64,000 bases of DNA from Litchfieldella qijiaojingensis (GCF_014651875.1 NZ_BMXS01000001.1:310001-374000), one strand, 5' to 3'; positions 47,992-61,231 are shown, numbered from the stretch's first letter. Program-made: numbers and translations. Notes: generated by a model from the letters alone, not told the origin.

Positions 47992-48220
47992 TAGGTACAT
48001 TAGCCGCCATCGCGCTGACGTACAAGTCGAAAGGGACCCTGGAGCCCATTTCCTCCAAGCGTAGCCACTCCCGGAGGGATATGGTGCCCTTGCGCGCTGG
48101 TGCGTCGGACAATTCGCTGCAGGTGCTGGACGATGGCGACAAAGCCGGCCACCCTTATGTGGCGGTCAAGCACTCGAATTGGCGAATCGGGCGTTAGCAC
48201 CAGCCGGCTCGCCATTCGGT

Positions 48221-48226
48221 TATAAT
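48221..48226 (+). promoter_or_regulatory. Candidate -10 box of gcvH
   Basis: A perfect TATAAT lies 51 bases before the gcvH start. The best upstream -35-like sequence is weak and over-spaced, so the promoter probably needs an activator. Confidence 0.5.
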
Positions 48227-48257
48227 GACGCTACGATTCCCCGAAACAGAAAAACCA

Positions 48258-48271
48258 TTTCGTATAGGAAA
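48258..48271. promoter_or_regulatory. Inverted repeat TTTC-N6-GAAA overlapping the gcvH ribosome site
   Basis: The sequence TTTCGTATAGGAAA shares its core with 47974-47991. The right half contains agga, the likely Shine-Dalgarno of gcvH, so protein binding or RNA folding here could control gcvH directly. Confidence 0.5.
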
Positions 48272-48276
48272 ACGTA

Positions 48277-48669
48277 ATGAGCACTATCCCCGCGAATCTG
48301 AGCTACACCGAAAGCCATGAATGGGTGCTGGACAATGGTGACGGCACTGTGACGGTGGGTATTACCGATCATGCCCAGCAGGCACTGGGCGATGTGGTCT
48401 TCGTCGAACTCCCCGAGGTCGGGCGTGAGCTGGATGCCGGTGAAGAATTCGGCGTCATCGAGTCGGTCAAGGCCGCCTCGGACCTCTACGCCCCCCTGGC
48501 AGGCGAGGTGCTCGAGGTCAACGAAGCGCTCGAGGACGCCCCGGAGACCGTCAACGAATCTCCCTACGAAGATGGCTGGATCGCCAAATTGAAGCCGGCC
48601 GACATCACGGTGCTCGACAACCTGCTCGATGCCGACGCCTACGCCCAACTGGCCGAGGAAGACGACTGA
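48277..48669 (+). CDS. gcvH: Glycine cleavage system H protein
   Basis: The H protein carries the lipoyl arm of the glycine cleavage complex. The 130-residue protein has the lipoylation motif [17 protein letters not shown] with the modified lysine. Start and agga spacing are normal. It is 92 bases upstream of gcvP. Confidence 0.96.
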   Translation: MSTIPANLSYTESHEWVLDNGDGTVTVGITDHAQQALGDVVFVELPEVGRELDAGEEFGVIESVKAASDLYAPLAGEVLEVNEALEDAPETVNESPYEDGWIAKLKPADITVLDNLLDADAYAQLAEEDD

Positions 48670-48680
48670 CGATGAGGCCT

Positions 48681-48699
48681 GGCGAGCCCCGGGCTCGCC
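48681..48699 (+). other. Hairpin between gcvH and gcvP
   Basis: A GC-rich near-palindrome (GGCGAGCC with GGCTCGCC) lies 11 bases after the gcvH stop. It may balance the two protein levels by partial termination or 3'-end protection. Confidence 0.5.
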
Positions 48700-48761
48700 C
48701 CTCTATCTCACTCACTATCCGTCAGGGGCTTGACCGCTCCGCAATTACCACAAGGTGATGC

Positions 48762-51656
<2,895 letters not shown>

Positions 51657-51680
51657 CCATCGGTGCAGCCCACCATGCGA

Positions 51681-51710
51681 CGAACCCTCGGCCTGAGCGC
51701 CGAGGGTTCG
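51681..51710 (+). terminator. Terminator after gcvP
   Basis: A perfect 12-bp stem (51681-51692 with 51699-51710) encloses a 6-nt loop. No strong T-run follows, but the stem is very stable. Confidence 0.7.
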
Positions 51711-51736
51711 TGCGTCCGGGGACACCGTCCCTTATC

Positions 51737-51766
51737 TTGACCGATCCAAGAAAACGAATATATACC
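51737..51766 (+). promoter_or_regulatory. Candidate sigma-70 promoter of the sulfite dehydrogenase gene
   Basis: TTGACC (51737-51742) and TATACC (51761-51766) are separated by 18 bases in an A/T-rich stretch, 67 bases before the chosen start. Confidence 0.5.
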
Positions 51767-51832
51767 TAAATTCCATGTACCGGCTTCGTCCTGGTCATGT
51801 CTCCCACATCACAACAACCCAGGAGACACGTC

Positions 51833-53035
51833 ATGGAATCCTCCTCAATGCCCGCCGAGCCAACGCAGACCCTGGAAAACCCCGCAAGGCGACTGCTACT
51901 CAAGGGCAGCGCCGGTGCGGTGGCCGCCTTGGGCATCATGAGCCTGATCCCGGTCGCACGCGCCGATGAACTCTCCACCCTACCCGACTATGCCTCGTGG
52001 AAGCGACAGCAGGACCTGATCCTGCACAGCGAAGCAACCATGGAAACTCGCCGTGGCGCTATCCGCAGCGGTATCGTCACCCCGAGCCAGACCCTGTTCG
52101 TACGCAATAACCTGCTGGCACCGGATGCCAGCATCATTGCCGATCCCGACACTTGGCAGGTGCGCTTCGAAGGCGTCAACGATCCTCGTACCCTGACCGT
52201 CGGAGAACTCAAGAAGATCGATGTCCAGACTGTCGCATCGGTTCTGCAGTGCTCCGGCAACGGCCGTGCCTTCTTTCCTCACGGGGCGAGCGGCACGCAA
52301 TGGAGCGTCGGTGCGGCAGGCTGCATCGTGTGGACCGGTGTTCCGCTCAAGGCAGTTGTCGATGAACTCGGAGGCCCCATTGGTGGTGCCAGGTTCGTCA
52401 CCGGCACCGGTGGCGAAGAAATCCCCGAAGGCCTCGATGCCAAGCAAGTGATGGTCGAACGTTCCGTGCCGTTGGAAGTCATGGACCGCATTCTTCTCGC
52501 CTGGGAGCTCAACGACGACTCCATCCCCATTGCTCATGGCGGCCCCTTACGCATGGTGGTACCCGGCTTCTATGGGGTCAACAACGTCAAGTACGTCAAG
52601 CAGGTTGCCCTGACAGAAAACGAGAGCGACGCCAAGATCCAGGTATCGGGCTATCGTGTCCGCGATGTGGGCGTCAGCGGCGCCCCAGACCAGCCATCCA
52701 TGTGGAAGATGAATGTCAAATCCTGGATCACGCTGCCCCTCGATACCACCGAACAGGGACGCAACATGATCTACGGGGTCGCTTTCGGCGGCACCAGGAC
52801 GATCGACAAGGTCGAAGTGTCGGTCGACGACGGCGAAACCTGGCAAGAGGCGGAGTTGCTGGGGCCGGACCTAGGACCTTACGCTTGGCGGCCTTTCGTG
52901 CTGGCCACCGAATTGGCGCCGGGCGAGTATCGTATCGTCTCACGTGCCACCGACGTGGAAGGACAGGGTGAAGGACGCGGTCAAGGGAGGTGTCGGCGTG
53001 ATGCCGGCCTACGAAGGGAGTCTATCCAGCGATGA
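51833..53035 (+). CDS. sorA: SorA-type sulfite dehydrogenase molybdenum subunit, C-terminus altered
   Basis: This periplasmic molybdopterin enzyme of the sulfite oxidase family oxidises sulfite. A Tat signal (RRLLLKGSAG, Arg 19-20) precedes the mature protein; the molybdenum-ligating cysteine is C140 in SVLQCSGNGR. The dimerisation domain reaches IVSRATDVEG, where homologues go on for roughly 30-45 residues; here the frame runs into a basic tail (GRGQGRCRRDAGLRR) that is not sulfite-oxidase-like. The start at 51833 follows aggaga. A deletion that also removed most of a cytochrome gene explains this. Confidence 0.82.
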   Translation: MESSSMPAEPTQTLENPARRLLLKGSAGAVAALGIMSLIPVARADELSTLPDYASWKRQQDLILHSEATMETRRGAIRSGIVTPSQTLFVRNNLLAPDASIIADPDTWQVRFEGVNDPRTLTVGELKKIDVQTVASVLQCSGNGRAFFPHGASGTQWSVGAAGCIVWTGVPLKAVVDELGGPIGGARFVTGTGGEEIPEGLDAKQVMVERSVPLEVMDRILLAWELNDDSIPIAHGGPLRMVVPGFYGVNNVKYVKQVALTENESDAKIQVSGYRVRDVGVSGAPDQPSMWKMNVKSWITLPLDTTEQGRNMIYGVAFGGTRTIDKVEVSVDDGETWQEAELLGPDLGPYAWRPFVLATELAPGEYRIVSRATDVEGQGEGRGQGRCRRDAGLRRESIQR

Positions 53036-53096
53036 GATAGAGGCGCTCGTCCACTATGTCACTATGGCAACCGGCAGTGATGACGATGACAAATGA
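52968..53096 (+). pseudogene. C-terminal remnant of a monoheme cytochrome c
   Basis: In the frame +1 to sorA, 42 codons read VKDAVKGGVGVMPAYEGSLS then SDEIEALVHYVTMATG and stop at 53096. This is the axial-Met end of a small cytochrome c, such as the SorA electron acceptor. The signal peptide and CxxCH haem site are missing, so it cannot bind haem. It overlaps the end of sorA. Confidence 0.75.
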
Positions 53097-53156
53097 CCTC
53101 CCCCTATCACTGGGCGCCACCGCCACCGGTCGATTTCCGGGAGGAATCGCTCCCCC

Positions 53157-54071
53157 TCAGCCTAGACTCGGCTCTTCGGAATAGCCGTACAGGGTATGTC
53201 GGCGATGTTGACGGAAATCGTCCAACAACTGGGCATAGCGACGCGGCAATTCACCTCCCGCAGGCGTGACCACGTGCAGAGTCTCGTAAACGGGATGTGG
53301 CAGTGCCAATTCCTTGACCTGACGCTGCCAGGGCGACGTCTCGAGCACCAGGCGCGAGATCACGGTGAAGCCAAGCCCTCGGGCCACGGCATCCAACACC
53401 ATGGAAACTTCGTTGGTATAACCCTGCTGAGGAAAATGGCTCATGGAACGAAACTCACCGGGAAAATTGGCACGCATCAACTGACTGGCGTGGTTGATGC
53501 CATCCGAGTAGTTCATGAAGCCCAGCCCGAGAAGGTCATTGAGCGTGGTGCCAGTGAAGTCGGCCGGCACCACCAGGCACAATGGCTCCTGATACCAAAG
53601 TTCGTAATCCAGGTCGGGATGCTTGATTACGTCGGTGACGATCCCCAGATCGTAACGACCAGCCAGCACGTCCTGTACGATCTCGTTGTTGAACGCAAAG
53701 CTATAACTTACCGTGAGCCCGGGATACATCTGCTGATAGCCGAGAATGAACGGATAGAACATCAGGCCGACGCTACCCGGCGAAGCGATGCGACACTCGC
53801 CGGAATCCAGTGAGTCGTTGTCAAGGGAGTGACGGAAATGCTCATGTTCGGCGAACAGCTTGACAGCATAGTCGTAAGCACGGCGTCCAGCCTCGGTGAG
53901 AGTGAACTTTCGGCCATGCCGATTGAGCAAAGGCTTGCCCAGATACTGCTCGAGCTTGCGAATGTGCTGACTGACCCCCGGCTGGGTCATATCCAGTCGA
54001 CGAGCGGTGTGCGTGAAGCTACCGGTTTCGACCAACGTAATGAAGGTCCTGAAGTACTGGGCGTTGAACAT
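53157..54071 (-). CDS. LysR-family transcriptional regulator
   Basis: The 304-residue protein starts MFNAQYFRTFITLVETGSF and has the recognition helix MTQPGVSQHIRKLEQYLG. The effector domain follows. The start at 54071 fits LysR length; the frame extends 17 codons upstream. It is divergent from ppnN and tail-to-tail with the sulfite dehydrogenase remnant. Target unknown. Confidence 0.87.
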   Translation of the reverse strand: MFNAQYFRTFITLVETGSFTHTARRLDMTQPGVSQHIRKLEQYLGKPLLNRHGRKFTLTEAGRRAYDYAVKLFAEHEHFRHSLDNDSLDSGECRIASPGSVGLMFYPFILGYQQMYPGLTVSYSFAFNNEIVQDVLAGRYDLGIVTDVIKHPDLDYELWYQEPLCLVVPADFTGTTLNDLLGLGFMNYSDGINHASQLMRANFPGEFRSMSHFPQQGYTNEVSMVLDAVARGLGFTVISRLVLETSPWQRQVKELALPHPVYETLHVVTPAGGELPRRYAQLLDDFRQHRRHTLYGYSEEPSLG

Positions 54072-54218
54072 GGAGCATGTGGTCCATTCATCAGCCTGAT
54101 GGAGATGCGCAATGGCAGGCACTCCATCCTATCAGATTTCAGCAATTTACGCAGCGCTGCGAGCTTGACGCTGGCATGATAGCATCGTGAAAGTCACGCC
54201 AACCAAGAGTTTCCGACC

Positions 54219-55583
54219 GTGCCCGAAACCATCTCCACCACTCTTTCCCCTGAAGGCAGCCTCGAAGTGCTATCTCAACACGAGGTGAACCGCCTGCGTG
54301 ATACCTCGGCCAGCGGTCTGCACGATCTCCTTCGTTGCTGCGCCCTGGCGGTGCTCAACTGCGGTAATCCCACCGACGATAGCCGCAAGGTCATGGAGAC
54401 CTATCACGACTTCGATATCGAGGTCCTGCAACAGGATCGCGGCATCCGTCTCAAGCTTAGCAACGCCCCCGCCGAAGCCTTCGTCGACGGCAAGATGATT
54501 CGCGGCATCCGCGAACTGCTATCGGCGGTATTGCGCGACGTGGTCTACGTTTACAACGAGATCCAGACTCAGCAGCGCTTCGATCTCAGCACCGGAGAAG
54601 GCACTACCAACGCCATCTTCCATATTCTGCGCAAAGCCGGCGCTCTCAAGCCTTCGCGGGACCCCAGCATGGTGGTTTGTTGGGGCGGTCACTCGATTTC
54701 CCGCGAGGAGTACGAGTACGCCAAGGATGTCGGCTACCACTTGGGCTTGCGCGATCTGGACATCTGCACCGGCTGCGGCCCCGGCGCCATGAAGGGACCC
54801 ATGAAAGGGGCCAATGTGGCCCACGCCAAACAGCGCCGCAATCAGAGCCGCTATCTAGGCATCTCCGAGCCGGGCATCATCGCTGCGGAGTCACCCAACC
54901 CGATCGTCAACGAACTGGTGATCATGCCCGACATCGAGAAACGCCTCGAGGCCTTCGTGCGCGTCGGGCACGGCATCATCGTATTCCCAGGCGGGGTCGG
55001 CACTGCCGAGGAAATTCTCTACCTGCTCGGCATCCTGTTGCACCCCAGCAACAATGACATGCCGTATCCAGTGATTTTCACCGGACCGGCCAACTCCGCC
55101 GACTACTTCAAGCGTATCGACGAATTCCTCGTCTATACGCTGGGGAGCGCGGTTCGGGACCGCTATCGCATCCTCATCGATGACCCGATCGGGGTGGCAC
55201 GCAGCATGCGAGCGGGCATCAATGAGGTCACCGACTTCCGCCGCGCCCACCAAGACGCTTTCTATTACAACTGGCGCCTCAACATCGACCGCGACTTCCA
55301 GGAACCCTTCGCTCCCAACCACGAGGCAATGGCCGGCCTGGCGCTGCATCGCAACCAGCCCGTCCACGAACTCGCCGCCAACCTGCGGCGTGCTTTCTCG
55401 GGCATTGTCGCCGGCAACGTCAAGGAACCGGGAATTCGTGCCATCGAAGCCAACGGCCCCTTCCGGCTACACGCCGAATCTGAGCTGATGACGCGGCTGG
55501 ACGAACTGCTCAGCTCCTTCGTCGACCAAGGACGCATGAAACTGCCGGACAGTACCTACGTACCCTGCTATACCCTGCAATGA
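54219..55583 (+). CDS. ppnN: Pyrimidine/purine nucleotide 5'-monophosphate nucleosidase PpnN
   Basis: This LOG-family enzyme cleaves nucleotide N-glycosidic bonds and is stimulated by (p)ppGpp in E. coli. The 454-residue protein has the N-terminal PpnN extension and the LOG motif region VFPGGVGTAEEILYLLG (PGGxGTxxE) near 250. The start is GTG with a weak site upstream; no closer ATG fits. A bidirectional hairpin follows. Confidence 0.92.
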   Translation: MPETISTTLSPEGSLEVLSQHEVNRLRDTSASGLHDLLRCCALAVLNCGNPTDDSRKVMETYHDFDIEVLQQDRGIRLKLSNAPAEAFVDGKMIRGIRELLSAVLRDVVYVYNEIQTQQRFDLSTGEGTTNAIFHILRKAGALKPSRDPSMVVCWGGHSISREEYEYAKDVGYHLGLRDLDICTGCGPGAMKGPMKGANVAHAKQRRNQSRYLGISEPGIIAAESPNPIVNELVIMPDIEKRLEAFVRVGHGIIVFPGGVGTAEEILYLLGILLHPSNNDMPYPVIFTGPANSADYFKRIDEFLVYTLGSAVRDRYRILIDDPIGVARSMRAGINEVTDFRRAHQDAFYYNWRLNIDRDFQEPFAPNHEAMAGLALHRNQPVHELAANLRRAFSGIVAGNVKEPGIRAIEANGPFRLHAESELMTRLDELLSSFVDQGRMKLPDSTYVPCYTLQ

Positions 55584-55594
55584 TCGCCATTGCA

Positions 55595-55622
55595 CCTGAA
55601 GGCGCACCCTCGCGCCTTCAGG
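55595..55622. terminator. Bidirectional hairpin after ppnN
   Basis: An 11-bp stem (55595-55605 with 55612-55622) surrounds a 6-nt loop. It covers the stop codon of the convergent membrane-protein gene. Confidence 0.6.
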
Positions 55623-55992
55623 TACGGTTGGAGACAGGCTTCCACCACAGCCCCAGCACATGCAACAGCAGCCCCAGTGTCACCCCCCGCGACAACAGCA
55701 CCTGCCAGTTGATCCAGGCTGGCGAAAAAGTATGCCAGATCGCCATTACCGCCAGGCCGGCCAGAACGGCGAATCCCAGGCGACGCAGCAGCGGCAGCAA
55801 CCGTGTCCGAGCCTCCACTGCCAACATGCGCCAGTGAATCACGGCAATCACGGCGACCACCACGAACGCCATCCCGATCAGCGACAGTCGAGTATCGAGC
55901 CCCTCGGCCACGTAACGGGGCAAGGTGGCAAGAATCACCAGCAGCAGGCCCAGCATCACACTTAGCCGTTCGGGCGAGGGAGCGACCTGCAT
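55618..55992 (-). CDS. Small integral membrane protein, unknown
   Basis: This 124-residue protein has about four hydrophobic segments (MLGLLLVILATLP, LSLIGMAFVVVAVIAVIHW, LGFAVLAGLAVMAIW and GVTLGLLLHVLGLWW). It was not assigned to a known family. The ATG at 55992 sits right after the flavodoxin stop, so the two are probably cotranscribed. Confidence 0.7.
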   Translation of the reverse strand: MQVAPSPERLSVMLGLLLVILATLPRYVAEGLDTRLSLIGMAFVVVAVIAVIHWRMLAVEARTRLLPLLRRLGFAVLAGLAVMAIWHTFSPAWINWQVLLSRGVTLGLLLHVLGLWWKPVSNRT

Positions 55993-55993
55993 T

Positions 55994-56458
55994 TCAGGCA
56001 ACCTGTAGATTTTCTTCGGCGATCCAGGCCTCGGCCCAGGGTAAAGCCTCATCATCGGCCATGAAGGTCTCCATGGCATCGACCTCGAGGCGTTCGCCGA
56101 GGCGTTGGGCACCAAGCTCTTCGAGCAGGGCGTCGAGGGCACGACCCGCGCCGCAGAAGGTATCTCCGTAGGAACTGTCGCCAAGCGCTATCAATCCATA
56201 GCGCAGCTCCGTCAATGAAGGGCTCTGTTCACTGAGGGCTCGCGTGAAGGGCACGATATTGCCCGGATAGTCGCCGCTTCCGGTAGTCGATGTGCAGAAC
56301 AGCGCCAGGTCGGTCGGCGAACCAAGTAGGTCGTCCAGGCTCGGCTGGTCATAGATAGTGACCTCGTAGCCGGCCTGCTCGAAGAGTGGCTTCACTTGTT
56401 CGGCGACGTCCAATGCACCGCCATATACAGTACCAACAAAAATCTTCAGGATGGGCAT
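55994..56458 (-). CDS. Flavodoxin (MioC/YqcA type)
   Basis: This FMN-binding protein of 154 residues has the phosphate loop IFVGTVYGGALDVAE, the CTSTTGSGDYPGN loop and the LGDSSYGDTFCGAG flavin-binding region. It should serve as a low-potential electron carrier. The start MPILKIF is chosen by homology; the frame extends 35 codons upstream without a better ribosome site. Confidence 0.88.
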   Translation of the reverse strand: MPILKIFVGTVYGGALDVAEQVKPLFEQAGYEVTIYDQPSLDDLLGSPTDLALFCTSTTGSGDYPGNIVPFTRALSEQSPSLTELRYGLIALGDSSYGDTFCGAGRALDALLEELGAQRLGERLEVDAMETFMADDEALPWAEAWIAEENLQVA

Positions 56459-56614
56459 GGGCTTGATTGACTTGAGAAATTTTCCCGAATGGTAACACAG
56501 TCGACAGCCAAGCCGAATCCTGCATACGGCCTGTGCTATTGCACCGCGCCCCTCTACCTGCAAGGCTCCCTGTTCACGGGCTATACTCGCCCTTTTCTCG
56601 GCACAGGAGAGAAC

Positions 56615-56818
56615 ATGCGGGAAACATTCGAAGCCTGGATCACGCCGGTGCTGATCGGCGGTCTGATCTTGTTCATGTGTTTTATCATCTGGGATCTGGC
56701 TCGTAAGTCACGAGCCGGCAGGTTCGGCACGCTGATGCTGTTCATCGTGCTGGGAGCAGGCATGCTCGGCTATGTCTTCAAGGTGGTCATTACCTATTTG
56801 ATGGAAGGCACCACCTAG
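56615..56818 (+). CDS. DUF2788 family membrane protein
   Basis: This 67-residue protein has two hydrophobic segments (VLIGGLILFMCFIIWDLA and LMLFIVLGAGMLGYVFKVVI) joined by a basic loop RKSRAGRFG, the layout of DUF2788 proteins found in many gammaproteobacteria. Function is unknown. The start follows aggaga. Confidence 0.85.
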   Translation: MRETFEAWITPVLIGGLILFMCFIIWDLARKSRAGRFGTLMLFIVLGAGMLGYVFKVVITYLMEGTT

Positions 56819-56857
56819 GTTCTTCCGAAAACTGCCTGCGCTCTTGGCCATTATTGT

Positions 56858-56873
56858 GCCATTGAGCAATGGC
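56858..56873 (+). terminator. Hairpin after the DUF2788 gene
   Basis: A 6-bp stem GCCATT/AATGGC with a 4-nt loop lies 40 bases after the stop codon. It has no strong T-tract. Confidence 0.4.
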
Positions 56874-56883
56874 GGCATACAAA

Positions 56884-56912
56884 GAGGCGCCATTCACTGG
56901 GAATGACGCCTC
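56884..56912 (-). terminator. Hairpin after ihfA
   Basis: Outer stem GAGGCG/CGCCTC and inner stem CATTC/GAATG form a composite hairpin 25 bases beyond the ihfA stop on the minus strand. Confidence 0.6.
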
Positions 56913-56936
56913 CTCCATCACGGACCTCGATCGGCT

Positions 56937-57242
56937 TCAGCGGCTCAGGGGGCCATCGAAGTCTTCGACACGCCCCTTGAGCTTCTGTCCGGGCCGGAAA
57001 GTCACCACGCGCCGTGCCGAAATAGGGATTTCCTCTCCGGTCTTGGGATTGCGTCCGGGGCGTTCCCGCTTGTCGCGCAGATCGAAGTTGCCGAATCCCG
57101 ACAACTTCACCTGCTCGTTCTCACGCAGGCAGCCACGGATTTCCTCGAAGAAGGCCTCCACCATCGACTTGGCCTCGCGCTTGGACAAGCCAAGCTCGAC
57201 ATGCAGATGTTCGGCCAATTCCGCCTTGGTCAACGCACCCAT
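56937..57242 (-). CDS. ihfA: Integration host factor subunit alpha
   Basis: IHF-alpha is a DNA-bending histone-like protein. The 101-residue protein starts [11 protein letters not shown] and contains [20 protein letters not shown], the DNA-binding arm with the intercalating proline in [10 protein letters not shown]. The ATG at 57242 has gaggg seven bases upstream. It follows pheT, the usual order. Confidence 0.95.
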   Translation of the reverse strand: MGALTKAELAEHLHVELGLSKREAKSMVEAFFEEIRGCLRENEQVKLSGFGNFDLRDKRERPGRNPKTGEEIPISARRVVTFRPGQKLKGRVEDFDGPLSR

Positions 57243-57286
57243 GGTCATTCCCTCGTTGGATCGCCGCCGCCGCGCAGATCGGAAAC

Positions 57287-59668
57287 TCAGCTTCTAAGCC
57301 GAGCGCCGAACCGTTGCCCGGTTTCGGTGACGATGGCATCGACTAACCGATTGATTTCATCGTCATTAAGCGTGCGCGAAGGATGCTGCCAGGTCAAGCC
57401 CAAAGCGACGCTCTTGTACCCTTCCGGCACCCCCTTGCCTTGATAGACATCGAACAGACGCAGCTCCGTCAGCCATTCGCCAGCCTGCTCTCGAAGGCAA
57501 TCCAGCAACGATTGCACGGGCAGGTCCTCTTCGACCAACAGCGCCAGATCGCGCCGTACCTCCGGGAAGCGTGACAACGGCACGAACGACGGCAAGCGGC
57601 CTTGGGTCAAGGCATCGAGTCGCACTTCGAACAGCACCGCATCGACCTTCAACCCCAACTCGGCGCGCACCGCCGGATGCAACGTACCGATCCAGCCCAC
57701 TTCATCGCCACGGTACAAGACACGTGCCGTTTGCCCAGGATGCAAGGCCGAATGCTGTCCCGGCTCGAAGCGCCAGGCCGCGGCATCGCCTCCCATGGCC
57801 AACAGGCTTTCCAGGTCACCTTTGACGTCGTAGAAGTCGACCGTCTCGCGTCCAGCGCCCCAGCCCTCAGGTTCACGCGGACCACATGCAAGAGCGCCCA
57901 GCATGGGAATCTGCGCCAGGTCGTCCAGTTCACCACGGAACACCAGACCAGCTTCGAACAGGCGTACACGGCTCTGCTGACGGTTGAGATTGTACTCCAA
58001 CGCCTTGATCAACCCCGGGAACAGACTGGCCCGCATCACCGACATGTCACTGGAGATGGGATTGGCCAGACGTGGCGACACGGCCTGAGGCATCAGAGTC
58101 CGCTGCAACTCGGGGGAAACGAAGCTATAGCTGATCGCCTCCTGATAGCCCCGCGCCGCCATCTGATGACGCATCCTCGAGAGTGGCTGGCGGCTCTCAC
58201 CATCTGGCCTCAGTGCCAAGCGGGCTTGCGGGCGACGAACCGGCAGACGGTTATAACCATGAATCCGTGCCAGCTCCTCGATCAGATCTTCCTCGATGTC
58301 GATGTCGAAGCGCCAACTCGGCGCCTCCACTCGCCAGCCTTCAGCTGTTTCATGCACGACCATGCCAAGCCGTTGCAGAATGTCCTCGACCGTCTCGGAT
58401 GCCAGAGTCACGCCCAGTGCCTGCTCGAGACGTGCTGCACGCAGCTCGACATGTCGTGCCGGCGGCAAGTGGTCGTGGCTGGTCACATCGATCACCGGTC
58501 CGGGTTCACCACCGGTGATCTTGCGCAATAGCGCAGTGGCCCGTTCCACGGCCAAGCGGGTCAACTCAGGATCGACCCCACGCTCGAAACGGTGCGAGGC
58601 ATCGGTATGCAGCCCATAGGTGCGCGCCTGACCCGCCACTGCCAGCGGCGTGAAGAATGCCGACTCGAGAAAGATGTCACGCGTTTCCAGGTTGACCCCG
58701 GAATGCTCGCCCCCCATGACCCCAGCGATCGCCAGCGGTCCACGGTGATCGGCAATCACCAGGGTATCGTCGCGAAGAGCGATTTCCTGGCCATCGAGCA
58801 GTACCAGGCGCTCACCCTCGCGTGCCAGGCGAACGTCGATCGCCTCATGTAGATTGCCCAGATCGAAGGCGTGCATCGGCTGGCCCAGTTCGAGCATCAC
58901 ATAATTGGTGATGTCGACCACCGGATCGATACTGCGGATGCTGCTGCGACGCAGTCGCTCGACCATCCATAGCGGCGTTTCGGCGCCGACATTGACCCCC
59001 TTGATCAGCCGCCCGATATAACGAGGGCAACGCTCGGGGTCGCTGACATGTATCGGGAATCGCTCATCATGCGTCGCCTCCTGCGTCTCGATGGCTGGCC
59101 CCTCCACGGCCAGACGGTTGAGCACACCGACCTCGCGAGCCAACCCCTTGATGCTCAAGCAATCTCCACGATTGGGCGTCAGGTCGACTTCGATGGTACT
59201 GTCATCGAGTTCCATCCAGGCACGAAAATCCTCGCCCACCGGCGCCAGTGCGGGTAGCACGAGAATCCCGGCCGAATGCCCCTCTTCCAGCCCCAACTCG
59301 GACGCCGAGCAGATCATCCCTCGAGAGTCCACCCCGCGCAGTTTGGCTTTCTTGATCTTGAAGTCGCCGGGCAGCACCGCACCAACTCGCGCAAACGGCA
59401 CCTTTTGGCCAACCGCCACATTGGGCGCGCCGCACACGACTTGCAGCGGTTCGCCACTGCCGTCATCGACCTGGCAGACACTGAGCTTATCGGCATCGGG
59501 GTGCTGCACCTTGTCGATTACATGGGCTATCACGACACCTTCGAAATTCTCGGCGACCGCTTCCACGGCATCGACCTCGAGACCGGCCATGGTGATCTGG
59601 TCGGCCAGCGCCTGGGTCGCCAGTTGTGGTGACACCCACTCACGCAACCATTGTTCGGAAAATTTCAT
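57287..59668 (-). CDS. pheT: Phenylalanyl-tRNA synthetase beta subunit
   Basis: PheRS beta of 793 residues starts [12 protein letters not shown] and has the N-terminal tRNA-binding OB domain ([21 protein letters not shown]), the B3/B4 editing domain around [20 protein letters not shown], and a C-terminal anticodon-binding ferredoxin-like domain. The frame extends 86 codons upstream into pheS and is rejected. It lies 34 bases after pheS. Confidence 0.96.
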   Translation of the reverse strand: MKFSEQWLREWVSPQLATQALADQITMAGLEVDAVEAVAENFEGVVIAHVIDKVQHPDADKLSVCQVDDGSGEPLQVVCGAPNVAVGQKVPFARVGAVLPGDFKIKKAKLRGVDSRGMICSASELGLEEGHSAGILVLPALAPVGEDFRAWMELDDSTIEVDLTPNRGDCLSIKGLAREVGVLNRLAVEGPAIETQEATHDERFPIHVSDPERCPRYIGRLIKGVNVGAETPLWMVERLRRSSIRSIDPVVDITNYVMLELGQPMHAFDLGNLHEAIDVRLAREGERLVLLDGQEIALRDDTLVIADHRGPLAIAGVMGGEHSGVNLETRDIFLESAFFTPLAVAGQARTYGLHTDASHRFERGVDPELTRLAVERATALLRKITGGEPGPVIDVTSHDHLPPARHVELRAARLEQALGVTLASETVEDILQRLGMVVHETAEGWRVEAPSWRFDIDIEEDLIEELARIHGYNRLPVRRPQARLALRPDGESRQPLSRMRHQMAARGYQEAISYSFVSPELQRTLMPQAVSPRLANPISSDMSVMRASLFPGLIKALEYNLNRQQSRVRLFEAGLVFRGELDDLAQIPMLGALACGPREPEGWGAGRETVDFYDVKGDLESLLAMGGDAAAWRFEPGQHSALHPGQTARVLYRGDEVGWIGTLHPAVRAELGLKVDAVLFEVRLDALTQGRLPSFVPLSRFPEVRRDLALLVEEDLPVQSLLDCLREQAGEWLTELRLFDVYQGKGVPEGYKSVALGLTWQHPSRTLNDDEINRLVDAIVTETGQRFGARLRS

Positions 59669-59702
59669 GGGAGTTCCTGTCTTCTGGTATCGGTCGGTGC
59701 AG

Positions 59703-60761
<1,059 letters not shown>

Positions 60762-60780
60762 TCAAAACGGGGTCTTGGAA

Positions 60781-60815
60781 TAAAAAACAGGGGAAGAGCG
60801 GCTGCCCTTCCCCTG
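60781..60815 (-). terminator. Rho-independent terminator or attenuator between rplT and pheS
   Basis: A 9-bp stem CAGGGGAAG/CTTCCCCTG (60788-60796 with 60807-60815) is followed on the minus strand by TTTTTT. It is 59 bases before the pheS start, the slot of the E. coli pheST attenuator. Confidence 0.85.
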
Positions 60816-60877
60816 TGACGTTCACACGACGTCCCGATACGCGATCATATTCGGAACGCCGAAACGGCCAGTGTCAC

Positions 60878-61231
60878 TTATTGAGCAGCCTTGGCCTTCT
60901 CGACGATGGCAGCGAAGGCCGCTTTCTCGTGAACGGCGAGATCGGCGAGAACCTTGCGATCGATCTCGATGCCAGCCTTCTTGAGGCCAGCAATGAAACG
61001 GCTGTAGGACAGACCACTCTGACGAGCCGCCGCATTGATACGCGCGATCCACAATGCACGGAACTGACGCTTGCGCTGGCGACGGTCACGGTAGGCATAC
61101 TGCCCTGCCTTGATGACCGCCTGCTTGGCAACGCGGAATACCCGCGAGCGAGCGCCATAGTAACCCTTGGCCTGCTTCAGAATCTTCTTGTGACGGCGAC
61201 GAGCCACCACTCCACGCTTGACACGAGTCAT
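60878..61231 (-). CDS. rplT: 50S ribosomal protein L20
   Basis: L20 of 117 residues starts [18 protein letters not shown], with the usual basic N-terminal tail and globular C-terminal domain. L20 binds 23S rRNA early in assembly and also regulates its own operon in E. coli. The start follows aggaga. Confidence 0.97.
   Translation of the reverse strand: MTRVKRGVVARRRHKKILKQAKGYYGARSRVFRVAKQAVIKAGQYAYRDRRQRKRQFRALWIARINAAARQSGLSYSRFIAGLKKAGIEIDRKVLADLAVHEKAAFAAIVEKAKAAQ

Larger units (their letters stand above)
47762..48276. promoter_or_regulatory. Divergent regulatory region of the glycine genes
   Basis: The 515-bp gap contains several inverted repeats (listed separately), a TATAAT box and A/T-rich stretches unlike the surrounding GC-rich genes. 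Only short open frames run through it and none was recognised; a glycine riboswitch consensus was not found on either strand by eye. Confidence 0.8.

Noticed and set aside
47942-48197. Short frames on both strands in the gap before gcvH
   Set aside because: No ribosome site, no recognisable protein and they run across the inverted repeats; regulatory DNA is the better explanation.
47762-48276. Glycine riboswitch upstream of gcvH or the symporter
   Set aside because: The conserved tandem aptamer features were not visible by eye on either strand; only a covariance-model search could settle it.
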